From Corylus avellana (Eukaryota > Streptophyta > Magnoliopsida > Fagales > Betulaceae), in NCBI RefSeq assembly GCF_901000735.1, contig NC_081548.1, forward strand, positions 5,332,001 through 5,396,000: a DNA stretch of 64,000 nucleotides. The letters are read 5' to 3'. Of this stretch, positions 42,922 to 53,111 are shown in pieces (the stretch's first letter is position 1; every line of letters begins with the position of its first letter). The translations under genes and the position numbers were made by a program. The notes beneath the pieces are model-generated. The model was not told the DNA's origin. It worked only from the letters and a program-made list of their open reading frames with translations, and made no database searches.

Positions 42922-43211
42922 AAATTGGTTGTGTTTTCGAATTCAGCATGGACAAATGCAGACAAGTGTTCAATTCTCATGATCTTTGTTGACGGAAAAT
43001 TAGGTTTTACAAAACATGGGGATGAAAAGTGGACCCTTGTATGTGAAAGCTCTAATTATGATGATGTTATTGTTTACAAAGTCCAATTCTATGCCATTGA
43101 TAGGGTGGGAATAGTTTGGTGGATCGAATGTTCATCCTTGAAATTGGTACAGTTTTCATCTTCTCTGTGTGGGCCGGGTAGCCAGAAGCATTTAGTGGTG
43201 TCGTATGGAGC

Positions 43212-43311
43212 NNNNNNNNNNNNNNNNNNNNNNNNNNNNNNNNNNNNNNNNNNNNNNNNNNNNNNNNNNNNNNNNNNNNNNNNNNNNNNNNNNNNNNNNN
43301 NNNNNNNNNNN
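43212..43311. other. Assembly gap (100 N)
   Basis: This gap lies between F-box copy 3 and the body of Gypsy element B, at the centre of the inverted duplication. The missing DNA should include element B's 3' LTR and the rest of both F-box copies. Confidence 0.99.
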
Positions 43312-43484
43312 GAGAACATCCTTGCAAACCATCCCATTGCTGCAACGCCCTTGGCGGCGACTCCCCTAGAACCTCTCGGTACTGCTCCTACTACCGCTAT
43401 CCCTGTGGGGTCGATATCACCAGTCCATTCGGGCGCCAACATTCAGTATCTCTTGATAGATCATTTTCATATAGCTCAGTAGGG

Positions 43485-44739
43485 ATGGAGCCGGAAGAGA
43501 ATGGACCGAGCGCCGAAGTGGGAGAAGTAAGGCCTCGGGTCTTGTCCCCGATAGCCGAGGAGCAGCCTCGAGTTCTGACTCCGGTGCCTAAGAACGTGTC
43601 TCGGGCCCCGACCCTGACTCCTAAGGCCGAGGCTTCCTCTCACTACACCTTGGTGAAGCCTCAGAATGTTGAATGGACCATGGAGAAGCCTCTGCCTCAG
43701 TTCGGTGGACAATTACTGGGGAACCCGTTCCAAGCTTTGGTAGAGCTGGTTCCCCAAGATAGCTTGACGGGCGAACGAGACATCTCTGCCAGGGGTATGG
43801 CAGAGTCGATGTTATTCAACCAGTTGTGTGTAAGTATCATTCTTCATAGGGCTTCCTTTTTGCCTTTGTGCTCTGTTTGATTAACTTTGTTTGTTGCAGG
43901 GAGCTATGAAGTCAGTAGTCTTATACTGTTACTTCAGGAAGTTTTTCCAAGAGTCCGCCTCAGAATCCGAGAGCCTCTGAAGCTGGCATGCAACTTTCGA
44001 GGCTGAGAATGCTAAACTGAAGGATATGTTGGCTCAACAGGACAAAGAACTGCTCCTTCTCGGCCAGCAGCAGTAGGTGACTCAAGCTGAGTTTGCTCAA
44101 GTCGAGTCTCGGGCCTCGGATCTATCTTCTGAGTTGCAGACCCTGTGTGCTGATCACTCAAAGCTCTAAGAAGATCACTCCATCGTAAAGGAGGACCTGC
44201 ACCAACTTGAAGAGAAGCATGCAAAGGTTCTGGAGCAGTTGAAGGCTTCTTAGGTTGAGGCTGCCGGCCAGAATACCAAACTTAAAGAGGCCATTGAAGG
44301 CCAGGCAATTGCCGAGGAGCAACTTAAATTTTTCTGGGGAAAGCTTGAAGAAAAGAAGCTACGACTAGAAGAAGCCGAGGCGCGATCCTTCAGCTATTTG
44401 CAGCAACTGTCGTATGCTTCCTGGACTCGGGATAGTGCATGGGCCGACGGGATTATTCTTGGTTTCGAGACCTTTCAGTCTTGGGCCAAGGATCCTGCTC
44501 GCACTATTGACCTTGACACGGTGAAGCCTGAGACCATTCCCGTTTCTGACTAGGCTTTAAAACAGCTTATCAATCTCGGGTCGGATCTGATGCCCAATGC
44601 AGAGGGGATCGACAGGTTTGCTCATCAGCCGTTTTCGGGTTCCAAGGAGTTTTCGGGTAATAAAGGGACCACTTCTGGACATGGTGTCGAGACTCCATCT
44701 GCTTCCAAGGCTCCATCTGCAGACCCCAAAGAAGGCTAA
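43485..44739 (+). pseudogene. Antisense ORF of the Tat-lineage Gypsy element (coiled-coil), two exons
   Basis: Exon 1 (43,485-43,829) starts MEPEENGPSAEVGEVRPRVL, Pro/Glu-rich, and ends FNQLC before gtaagt. Exon 2 (43,900-44,739) follows ttgttgcag with GAMKSVVLYCYFRKFFQESA and a long heptad-like region rich in Glu, Lys, Leu and Gln (LEEKHAKVLEQLK, IEGQAIAEEQLKFF), ending ADPKEG. The join is phase 0 and totals 394 codons before the stop. Five in-frame stops in exon 2 show decay. In this lineage such genes run opposite to gag-pol. Their role is unknown. The upstream domain seen in element A (40,560-40,922) would belong to the same protein. Confidence 0.7.
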
Positions 44740-44875
44740 ACTTTTTCTTTTGGCTTGTAATAAAGTAGTTAGTACATTTGATTCTTTTGTAAATCACAAA
44801 CTTGAGATATATATATATATATATCTCGGAGTAATTAGTAATATTTTTCGAACACACTTTTTTTTATTTTGAAGG

Positions 44876-45190
44876 TTTTATGTTCTTGACAGATTACTCA
44901 TTTGACTTTCTTCGAACACACCTTTTTCGAAGGTTTTACGTTCTTTATAAGTCACTAGTTTAACCCTCTTTGGACACAACTTGTTTGAAGGTTTTACGTC
45001 CTTTATAGGTTGTTAGTTTTAACCTTCTTCGGACACACCTTGTTTGAAGCTTTTATGTCCTTTACAGGTTGTTAGTTTTAACCTTCTTCGGACACTCCTT
45101 ATTTGAAGGTTTTATGTCCTTTACAGGTTGTTAGTTTTAACCTTCTTCGGACACACCTTGTTTGAAGGTTTTACGTCTTTTACAGGTTGT
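44876..45190. repeat. Tandem repeat, 58-59 bp unit, six copies
   Basis: Units begin at ttttatgttc/ttttacgtcc, positions 44,876, 44,934, 44,992, 45,051, 45,110 and 45,169 (last partial). The core is ggttgttagttttaaccttc ttcggacacaccttgtttga. It lies between the antisense ORF and the integrase end, a position where Tat-lineage elements often carry tandem arrays that can seed satellites. Confidence 0.88.
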
Positions 45191-45420
45191 TTGAAGAACT
45201 ATGTCTCACCAGGTTTGGTTTCGTGAAAGATCCAAATTTTCCTGATGGCCTTTCGGCTATCTACCCTGAGGGTAAATCGATTTACTTTGCTTTCGAAATG
45301 CTTGAAACATGATCGAAACTTCAAGAGATTCTTTTATTTAATGAAATAAAATGTAATGAAAATTACAAGGAAAATAAGAATCGAATGAGAATCAAACAAG
45401 AATCACTTGACTAAAATAAG

Positions 45421-47202
45421 CTAGATAAAGTACTTTTTGAGGTGCTCGGCATTCCACGGCCTGGGGAGTGCTTTTTCTTCCATGCTCTCAAGGCAATAAC
45501 CTCCTGCCCTTTTCCACTCAATCACTCTGTAGGGTCCTTCCGAGTTTGGGGCTAACTTTCCCTCGGCCGGATCTTTGGTGGCAATGGTGGTCTTGCGCAA
45601 CACCAGGTCCCCGATCTTGAAGCTTCTGTACTTGACCCCTTTATTAAAATATCGAGCCACTTTCTCCTGGTACGCCGACATGGTTACTTGGGCTTGGTCC
45701 CGTTTCTCTTGTAGCAAGTCTAAATGTAGTTTGAGACCTTCATCATTAGTCTCGGGATGAAAAGTCTTGACTCAGTAGCTACCCGAGCCCACCTCGGCTG
45801 GTATGACTGCCTTGGTCCCGAAAGCCAAGGTGTACGGGGTCTCCTAGGTGGGTGTTCTTTTTGTTGTTTGGTATGCCTACAGGACTTCTGGAAGATCATC
45901 TGCCCAATCACCCTTTCTATCTCCAAGTTTCTTCTTCAGAACTTTGAAAATTGTCTTGTTGGTAGCTTCTACTTGCCCATTAGCCTAGGGATGAGCTGGA
46001 GAAGAGTAGTAGTTTTTTATATAAAGCTTTGCACACCATTCCCGAAATGACTCACAGTCAAATTGTTTCCCATTATCAGTAACAAATGCATGTGGAATAC
46101 CATAGCGGCATACAACGTTCTTCCACAAGAACCGTTCTATGCTTTTGGCTGTAATGTTCACTAGGGCTTCAACTTCTGCCTATTTGGTGAAATAATCCAT
46201 TGCTACTACCGCGAACTGCACACCCCCCATTCCACAAGGTAGTGGCCCTACTATGTCTACCCCCCATTATGAGAAAGGCCATGGTGAAGAGATTGAACTT
46301 ACATCTTCTGGGGGTTGTTTTGCAATGTTGGCGAAGCGGTAGCATTTGTCACAATTCTTGACTTTCTGTACCGAGTCACGCCTCATATTCGGCCAATAGA
46401 AACTGGCTCTGATTGCTTTATGCGCCAATACTCTTGCTTCTGAGTGACTACCACAAATACCTTCATGGATCTCGTGAAGGACATAATCACCTTCTTCTTT
46501 GGAGATACACTTGAGGAGTGGTAGCATGAAGCCTCGTTTGTACAGAATTCCATTGATGATGGTAAATCTAGCAGCTCTAGTTCTGATTTGCATTGCTGAC
46601 TTCTTATCCGATGAGAGAATTCCCTGTTCTAAGTATTTCCTTATGCTCCTCTGCCATTCCGGTATAGTGTCGGTAACCGAGACCGAGACTGTCTCGGCTA
46701 CTGCAGGTCTTGTCAAAGTCTGGATTGGACTTTCAGGCTCTTCGGCGTCGTTAACTGCTGTCGATGCCATCCGGGCTAGCCGGTCAGCTCTTTCATTCTT
46801 TTCTCTTGGGATCTTCATAACACATAATTTTTTGAATGCATTTCGTAAATCTTGTACTTTTGATAAATATTGCTTCATTTTACCTCCTCTGGCTTCAAAC
46901 TCTCCTCGGATGTGTCCGACGATCACTTGCAAATCACTACGTAATTCGACGAACTCAGCCCCCATCTCTCGGGCCAAACCGAGTCCTAACAAAACTGCCT
47001 CATACTCAGCTTCATTATTGATGGTCTTGAACTCCAGCCTTAGGGAGCTGCATAACTCTTCTCCATCCGGAGTGATTAATACAACACCGGCTCCACCATT
47101 CTTCCTTGTTGAAGTTCCATCTACGTAGACTACCCATGTTTCGTCTTTCAGACATTCTAGTGTGACAGGTAGGTTGGTGAATTCTGCTAAGAAATAGGCC
47201 AA
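45421..47202 (-). pseudogene. Gypsy pol: archaeal-type RNase H and integrase
   Basis: The minus frame from 47,202 opens near WVVYVDGTSTRKNGGAGVVL, the start of a second RNase H with catalytic Asp, then NNEAEYEAVLLGLGLA (Glu) and LRSDLQVIVGHI (Asp). The integrase zinc finger follows (HEGICGSHSEARVLAHKAIR, CDKCYRFA), ending SSPWPFS at 46,267. The integrase core between 46,266 and 45,718 is broken by stops. The C-terminal part is open at 45,717-45,421 (YRSFKIGDLVLRKT, GPYRVIEW, LKKYFI). RNase H removes RNA from hybrids and integrase inserts the cDNA copy. It is not functional as read. Confidence 0.87.
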
Positions 47203-47484
47203 TACCTGTCCTTTGATAGCGTTTCTTGGGAGGAACTCAATATCAAATTCTCCGAGTTCGATTGCCTAGTTAGCTAATCTGCCAGACAGATCTAACTTTC
47301 TGAGTACTTTCTTCAATGGATACTTAGTCTAGACTCTTATAGTATGTGCTTGGAAATACGGGCGTAGCTTCCTGGAAGCAATAGTCAGTGCAAATGCTAA
47401 CTTCTCCGTCTGAGAGTACCGCTCTTCAGCCCCCCTCAATGCTCTGCTGACAAAATAAACTGGTTTCTGAACGCTGTCTTCTTC

Positions 47485-48985
47485 TCAGACGAGGGCAGCA
47501 CTAATAGCTATTGGGGAGACAGCTAAGTATAGATACAATGCTTCTCCAGGAACAGTTCTGCTTAGCAGTGGTGAGCTTGTCAGGTACTTCTTCAATTGCT
47601 TAAAAGCCTCTTCACACTCTTCGGACCACTCAAATGCTTTCCTGAGGATTTTAAAAAATGGTAGACACTTGTCAGTCGACCGAAAAATGAACCGGTTCAA
47701 CGCTGCAATCCTACTCGTCAATTGCTGAAGTTGCTTCGTATTCTTAGGTGATTGCATATCCAAGACTGCTTGGATCTTCTCGGGATTAGCTTCTATTCCT
47801 CAGTTTGACACCGTGTAACTGAGAAACTTACCCGAGGCCACTCCAAATGCACACTTTGCAGGATTCAGCTTCATCCCATATTCCTTCAATGTTCTAAACG
47901 TTTCGTGCAGGTCTTCTACATGACCTTTAGGTAGCATGCTTTTAACGAGCATGTCATCAACATATACCTCCATATTACGCCCGATCTGGTCTCGAAACAT
48001 CTGATTAACCAGACTCTGATACGTTGCTCCCGCGTTCTTTAGACCAAAAGGCATAACCTTGTAGCAATACAGACCTCGGTCAGTTATAACCAGAAAAAGC
48101 ATCCATAAAGCTTAACAGGCCATATCCAGCTGTCGAGTCTACCAATGCATCAATGCGTTGCAGAGGAAAGCTGTCTTTTGGGCATGCTTTGTTGAGGTCT
48201 GTAAAGTCCACGCACATTCTCCATTTCCAGTTGGATTTTTTGACCAGCACCACATTGGCCAACCAGTCGGGATAATATACCTCTTCTATAAACCGAGCCT
48301 TGAGCAACTTCTCTACTTCCTCGGCGATAGCCATATTCTGCTCGGGGGCAAACTTCCTAGCTTCTGCCTCACTGGCTTCATGCTTGGATCCACATTGAGT
48401 TNNNNNNNNNNNNNNNNNNNNNNNNNNNNNNNNNNNNNNNNNNNNNNNNNNNNNNNNNNNNNNNNNNNNNNNNNNNNNNNNNNNNNNNNNNNNNNNNNNN
48501 NGTTCAACATATCGATCTTCTCTCGGCCTTACTTCTTGGTTTTTAGGAGCTTTTCGGTTTCTTTCAAGCAACGAAGGCTCCTCATTCCTTCCCCGATTCC
48601 TCTCATCTGCCAGAAATTTCAACAACTTCCCATTCCTGATGTGATTCTCAATCTCCTGCCTCAAGGTTATGCATTCCTCGGTTAAGTGACCATGGTCACG
48701 ATGATACTCACAGTATTTCTGAGGATCACGTCGCTTAGGGTCGCCTTTCAACTTGCTTGGCCATTTGAAGGCAGGATCCCTCCTTATCTCCATGAATACC
48801 TCAGTCAAGCTAGTATTCAGTGGAGTGAACTTCGGGCTCTGCAACTTCCAAGGGTCCATCCTTGGGTACGATTGGACCACCTTCCCTAATTTCTTCACAT
48901 TCTTTTCTTCTTTCTTTCCAACACTAGCTGGTGCTGTCTTCATAATGCTACTCTTGGCTTCAATTTCTTCCCTTTGAGACTTCAT
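47485..48985 (-). pseudogene. Gypsy gag end, (gap), reverse transcriptase and RNase H
   Basis: The segment 48,985-48,502 holds the gag zinc-knuckle-proximal part (KRRDPQKYCEYHRDHGHLTE), then 100 N. The polymerase starts KWRMCVDFTDLNKACPKDSF and FMDAFSGYN to 48,080. A frame change leads to MPFGLKNAGATYQSLVNQMF and the active-site YVDDMLVKS (48,102-47,800). After another stop come PKNTKQLQQLTSRIAALNRF and FEWSEECEEAF (47,763-47,485), the connection to the first RNase H. The YVDD motif is intact, but the frame is broken at least three times. Confidence 0.88.
48402..48501. other. Assembly gap (100 N)
   Basis: This gap falls between gag and reverse transcriptase, where the aspartic protease would be. 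Confidence 0.99.
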
Positions 48986-49006
48986 GAGAGCTTTGACAGT
49001 TTCTTC

Positions 49007-50092
49007 CTAATTAATGTACTCATCAGCCTTCTTCATGAATTGACTGAGAGTCACTAATTTATAACTTTTCGACAGCTCAGCCATCAGTGGCCCTTCAGCC
49101 CTTACCCCGTGCATCAAAGCATCAAGTACTGTTTGCTCACTCGGATTTTCAATCATCAGCTTCTCCTGGTTGAATCTGAGCATGAATTCCTTTAACGACT
49201 CCTCTTTCCCTTGGACAAGGGATAGCAAATAAGCCAGATTTTTCTTCCTCTTTCAGGTAGCCAAGAACGGACTTAAGAAGAGGTGCCTGGAAGTCTTGAA
49301 ATCATCTATTGAATTGGCTGGGAGCCTACCAAACCAATCCTTAGCTACTTCAGACAAAGTTAAGGGGAAAGCCCTACATGAAATCTCGTATGGGGTACCA
49401 TGGAGGATAAAATGCGCACGAAGAATCTCCATATGGTACGCTGGATCCCCGGTGCCATCATAGGTATTAACTCAGGGCATCTTAAATTTGACAGGGAGGG
49501 GGAAATTCATGACCCGAGGAGTGAAGGGCAAATTCGTGTTCTCCATGAGCTCCCCTGCATTGGACTGATCTCCGCCATTGGCAATCAGGAGAATTACCTC
49601 TTCGTATTTTTTCTTAAGATCCTGTAAGTCAGCATTAACGTTGCTCTCGCTATGCCCTTCAGTATGACGATCCTCCTGGCGGGGAGACCGCTCCGGTCGA
49701 GATCTAGTATGACGAGACCTCTCGGGGTTCGTCCGCTGATTGTCTTCTACATTCTGGACAATTGTGTGATGTCTGGCTTGAACTGAACTTGTATCATGCT
49801 CATGATCAGAACCTCGAGGCCTCTTCCCCTTACGAATTTTGGCGCGTCTCTCCTTCTCGCGCCTATCCTCGTGCCTTTTGATCCTCCTCGCTTCCCTCTC
49901 TTAGTCCCTTCGACTATTTCGGTCTTCAGCAACCATGAGCCTAGTGGCGAGATCTTCGTTCTGCTTCTGGAAAGCCTTCATGGATTCGGTCATCTGATTC
50001 ATAAACCCAGCTAAGTCAGGAGGTGCTCCAGTGGCCGCACGTGGTATGTCAGGTTGAAGCACCGATTGAGAGCGGGAGCGTGTAGTCACCAT
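49007..50092 (-). pseudogene. Gypsy gag, decayed
   Basis: The start is MVTTRSRSQSVLQPDIPRAA at 50,092. The frame stops after ENRNSRRD-like sequence at 49,901, then continues in other frames. The conserved capsid segment is at 49,228-49,007 (LSLVQGKEESLKEFMLRFNQ, VLDALMHGVRAEGP). Gag would form the particle that packages the RNA. Multiple stops make it a remnant. Confidence 0.8.
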
Positions 50093-50150
50093 ATCAGAAT
50101 GATAAGAATTGATCAAATGAAAAGAAGTGTTCCCACAGATGGAACCAAAC

Positions 50151-50843
50151 TGTTGATACACAATTTTCAGAGATGGTGACGTGGCACGCCTTAAGGAGGG
50201 GCTGACAACTTCGTGCATGCTTCAGGCTACACATAGAAAAGAACAAACAGGATTAGAGCCCCCGGTGGTGTCCCGGCGGGGGAGCTCCGATGCCTAAGTC
50301 AGAAAGTGAGGAAAGAATATTTAAGCAACCAAAGTTTTAAGAGCTAAGATTGCACTTACTTTTGATGGAAATCGGGACTTGTATTTATAGGCATGGAGTG
50401 GAATTTGTTTCCCGCACGTCTCGGAATTCCCATCCTTAAATATCTGTTTCGCAGTTATTTGATAAGGGTAGGAATCTTGGGACAAAGTGATAAGGTTTTT
50501 GTTTGAGTTAAACAACCTTTTGAATTTTAATAACAGCTTATCCCGCTTGTGTAGGGATTGTTAGTAGGATAATGATCACTGGGACTAGTTTGAATATTTG
50601 TATATCTTTAGTTGTACAATGGCGGTTTCACCCTTGGCTCTTGACTGTTTGCTTTCAAGGAATTGCGTCTCGGATTCAGCATCTGATATCAACTGAGGGG
50701 AGGTCTCGGATTCTTATCCGAGACCTCCTCGGTTTACGAAGACTCCTCAGGGAAAGCTTGTCTGAGGCCTTGTCGGGTATTCCGTTTAGTTTAGGTTGGG
50801 TTTGGGACCCGTTGGGCTTTAAGAGCTTATCCATGGCCCAAAA
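50151..50843 (-). repeat. 5' LTR of Gypsy element B, 693 bp
   Basis: On the minus strand it starts (t)ttgggccatggataagctc and ends ttgtgtatcaaca, next to gtttggttccatctgtgg, the likely primer-binding region. A TATA-like cctataaatacaagtcccga lies inside. It lacks the 874-bp nested LTR of the sister at 41,350. Confidence 0.88.
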
Positions 50844-51379
50844 ATTTTTTTTCACACAATCAAAAGGGCGATATGTTCTTGTAATGAAGGGTTTATATGT
50901 GTATCCATCATAAAGGTGGTAGTGAAGCCAATGACGCATATAGGCTTTATCAAATTCAACGACATGAAAATTCAATAAATTCAAGATCTTGGGTCTAATA
51001 ATGGTGTACCTGGTGCGGCTGTCGGGTACTGGGTTTACAAAACGCAGCTTGCCTAAACTTGACTCGTCGACCTTCATCAACCAGCCCTTGTTAGACAAAG
51101 TAGAAGAAGAAGAACTTGAAGGATTGAGCGTTTGAATGTAATAGATAGTAGTTTGGAAGAGAAAAGCTGGCGGAAACTCAGTCAAGCTTTCAGCGTCGGG
51201 GTTGGGGTTGGGGAATTTGAGAGGAAAGCGAGGAGAGTTGGGGTGAAAGGGGGGATAGAGGAACGCCACGGGCTACAGATGCTGCGAAATCGGAGAACAT
51301 TGATGCTGGTGTCGAGGCTCCTGCCGATCATCGTCAATAGATCCGTCGGAAGATCTGACCACTTCACTCTTTTTCCCAT
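50844..51379 (-). pseudogene. F-box/DUF295 gene copy 4, frameshifted and cut by a Gypsy element
   Basis: It starts MGKRVKWSDLPTDLLTMIGR at 51,379. One base is missing at the CCC-run of SIPPF (about 51,260), shifting the frame. The other frame continues HPNSPRFPLKFPNPNPDAES, then KGWLMKVDESSLGKLRFVNP, and reaches FDCVKK, where the Gypsy LTR begins. The breakpoint is the same A-tract as in copy 3. Before the breakpoint there is an unusual stretch (MRHWLHYHLYDGYTYKPFIT) absent from copies 1 and 2. The rest of the gene would lie beyond element B, in the gap at 43,212. Confidence 0.87.
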
Positions 51380-51479
51380 TTTTTTCTTACTTTCACTCAC
51401 CACAGTACTCGACCACTGACCGACTAAAAAAAAACTTCCATTTTCTTTTTCTTTTTTGTTTTTTTTCAAGGGTGTTGGA

Positions 51480-52304
51480 AGAAAGGAATTATGGGAATAA
51501 AACTAATTTCTGATTCCCTATAAAAAAACATTTCACAATAAATTCCGTTATTTTTCCCTATATCAATTAAATTCTATTTTTTACTCTTATCTTTATTATT
51601 TTTTTCTCTTTCTTCTTTTTATCATTATACTATTTTCATGGGAACACATAAAGGAGAGATGAGAGAGAATGATTTGTTTATAATTTAATAAAGCATTGGG
51701 TAGTTACCGTGTTTCCTAACACAATGCATTGGGAAATATTGTAGCTACCCCTTAGTGTAGGTTAAATATGGGGATTTTGAAAATTTTGATTTTAAGCTGG
51801 CTTTTGTTTTACCCAGGTTTAAATGATTTTATAAATCATTAGATTTAAAATGAAGGGCAACGATTTCGTAACATGAGATTCTCCAATTTTGAGTAATTAG
51901 AGGGGATCTCAATCCATTCTGATGTGGGTGTGTTTTTATGGTTTAGCTATAGGGTATCTGCTACTATTGCTCTAAGGTATATGAACGTACGATTATAATC
52001 GTCCAATAATCACCATTAATAACTCTCTACCCTCCATTTCAAACAAATAAAATAAAATAAAAAAGCAATATATTACATCTAACGGTTCAAATTTTAAAAT
52101 CTAAGGATCTCATATTTTAAAAAATATGAGGGAATCTCAGCTAAATTCTTTACTTTCCAAAGAAAAAGCCATGTTATGGAGGCTTTCATTTTCCTTCCAA
52201 AAGAAGACCAAGGAGTGGAGGAGGCTGCAGGAGAGTAGCTTTCTTCTTTTGCTTTTTACTCTGTTCCACATGGTTTTTGCCAATTTCTGATTGGTTTTGT
52301 GCAG
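51480..52304. other. Intergenic, mirror of 39,000-40,115
   Basis: This is the promoter-side spacer between F-box copy 4 and the small ORF. It contains gtagttaccgtgtttcctaa / ttgggaaatattgtagctac as in the other arm. An exon-like atgttatggaggctttcatt at 52,171 begins the small ORF's possible first exon. Confidence 0.55.
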
Positions 52305-52436
52305 TTGGATAAGCTGAGGTGTGTGGATCAAAATCCAAGGCAATATACCTTAAAAGTATTGAAAGGAATCATGCTTCAAGCATTAGCTCTTTTGTCTTTA
52401 AATTGTCTTGAAAATTCAGAGGCCTCGAAGAAATGA
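52305..52436 (+). CDS. Conserved small ORF exon, function unknown (right arm copy)
   Basis: After ttttgtgcag the plus strand encodes LDKLRCVDQNPRQYTLKVLK and GIMLQALALLSLNCLENSEA, then SKK and a stop. Against the left-arm copy only three of 43 residues differ (D/N, R/K, S/N), all conservative, which hints at selection or at recent duplication. The candidate first exon (MLWRLSFSFQKKTKEWRRLQ, 52,171-52,230) again fails to splice in frame at the gagagta donor. I do not recognise the protein. Confidence 0.4.
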   Translation: MDKLRCVDQNPRQYTLKVLKGIMLQALALLSLNCLENSEASKK

Positions 52437-52845
52437 TCATATATTTATATCTTCTTTGAAAGCTTCCTCAGCGAAGGCCGTTTGTCTTAACCAGGTCTGC
52501 TTTAAAACAATCTCTTGTGCTTTGTTCTTTCCTGCTATAAAGTATATTTAATAATAGATATTAAATCAACTGTTTTCTTTCAATGTTTATCTGTTTATTT
52601 ATAGCACGTGTTAAGTTTGACGACTTTGTGTATAAAAAAAATGGAATTAGGTTATATAAATGATCGTAAAGGTTTTATATTTAAAATTAATTGAAATGGG
52701 CATTCTATATATATATATATATATATATGGACGGAACCAAGATTTCCTATCTAGTGGCCGGTGCCAAAAGTATTAATGAGAGGTCAAACTTATTTTTGAT
52801 AGAGGCCAAGTCCGGTGTATTTTAAAAAAAATACATATATACTCT

Positions 52846-52888
<43 letters not shown>

Positions 52889-52962
52889 AAAAAAAAAAAA
52901 AAAAAGTAACAGAAGATTTAAAATTAGGAGGCCATGGCACCCTTCGTCTTATAAGTCAATGC

Positions 52963-52993
<31 letters not shown>

Positions 52994-53111
52994 CCCAATT
53001 CAATTAATTTTATGTTTTTTTTTTTTTTCTTTTTCATTATTAAAGCAGATCTCCTACATATTATTTGGAATTGGCAAGAAGAAAGAGTACAGAGAACAAC
53101 GGTGAACATTC
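52437..53111. other. Upstream region of DUF247 copy 2 with (TA)n tracts
   Basis: Non-coding, mirror of 38,133-38,837. TA microsatellites lie at about 52,707-52,727, 52,850-52,880 and 52,962-52,988, with an A-run at 52,885-52,904. Confidence 0.6.

Larger units (their letters stand above)
35544..43211 (+). repeat. Inverted duplication, left arm
   Basis: This block holds DUF247 copy 1, the small ORF, and F-box copy 3 with its Gypsy insertion. It reappears reversed at 50,151-55,681. The outer boundary is marked by cctattttattaaacttaca at 35,544, matched by its complement ending at 55,681. The inner part is incomplete because of gaps at 40,460 and 43,212. Confidence 0.85.
40140..43211 (+). pseudogene. 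F-box/DUF295 gene copy 3, split by a Gypsy element
   Basis: The first half, 40,140-40,459, encodes MGERVKWSDLPTDLLTMIGR through the F-box to KGWLMKVDES, where a gap starts. The second half, 42,922-43,211, resumes directly after a Gypsy LTR with KLVVFSNSAWTNADKCSILM, then LGFTKHGDEKWTLV and GIVWWIECSSLKLVQFSS, until another gap. By alignment to copy 1 the LTR element sits at the A-tract of the CVKKL codons (gtgtgaaaaaattgg). The two halves are otherwise open. The remainder of the C-terminus is not in the assembly. Confidence 0.85.
43312..50843 (-). mobile_element. Ty3/Gypsy element B (Tat lineage), nearly full length, inside F-box copy 4
   Basis: Reading right to left: 5' LTR 50,843-50,151, gag from 50,092, a gap over the protease region, reverse transcriptase and RNase H (48,300-47,480), a second, archaeal-type RNase H and integrase (47,202-45,421), a 59-bp tandem repeat, and a spliced antisense ORF on the plus strand (43,485-44,739). 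The dual RNase H plus antisense gene is typical of the Tat/Ogre/Retand lineage. Several stops and frame changes show it is dead. The 3' LTR falls in the gap at 43,212. Confidence 0.88.

Noticed and set aside
44876..45190. CRISPR array
   Set aside because: The 59-bp units are contiguous with no variable spacers and lie inside a plant retrotransposon.
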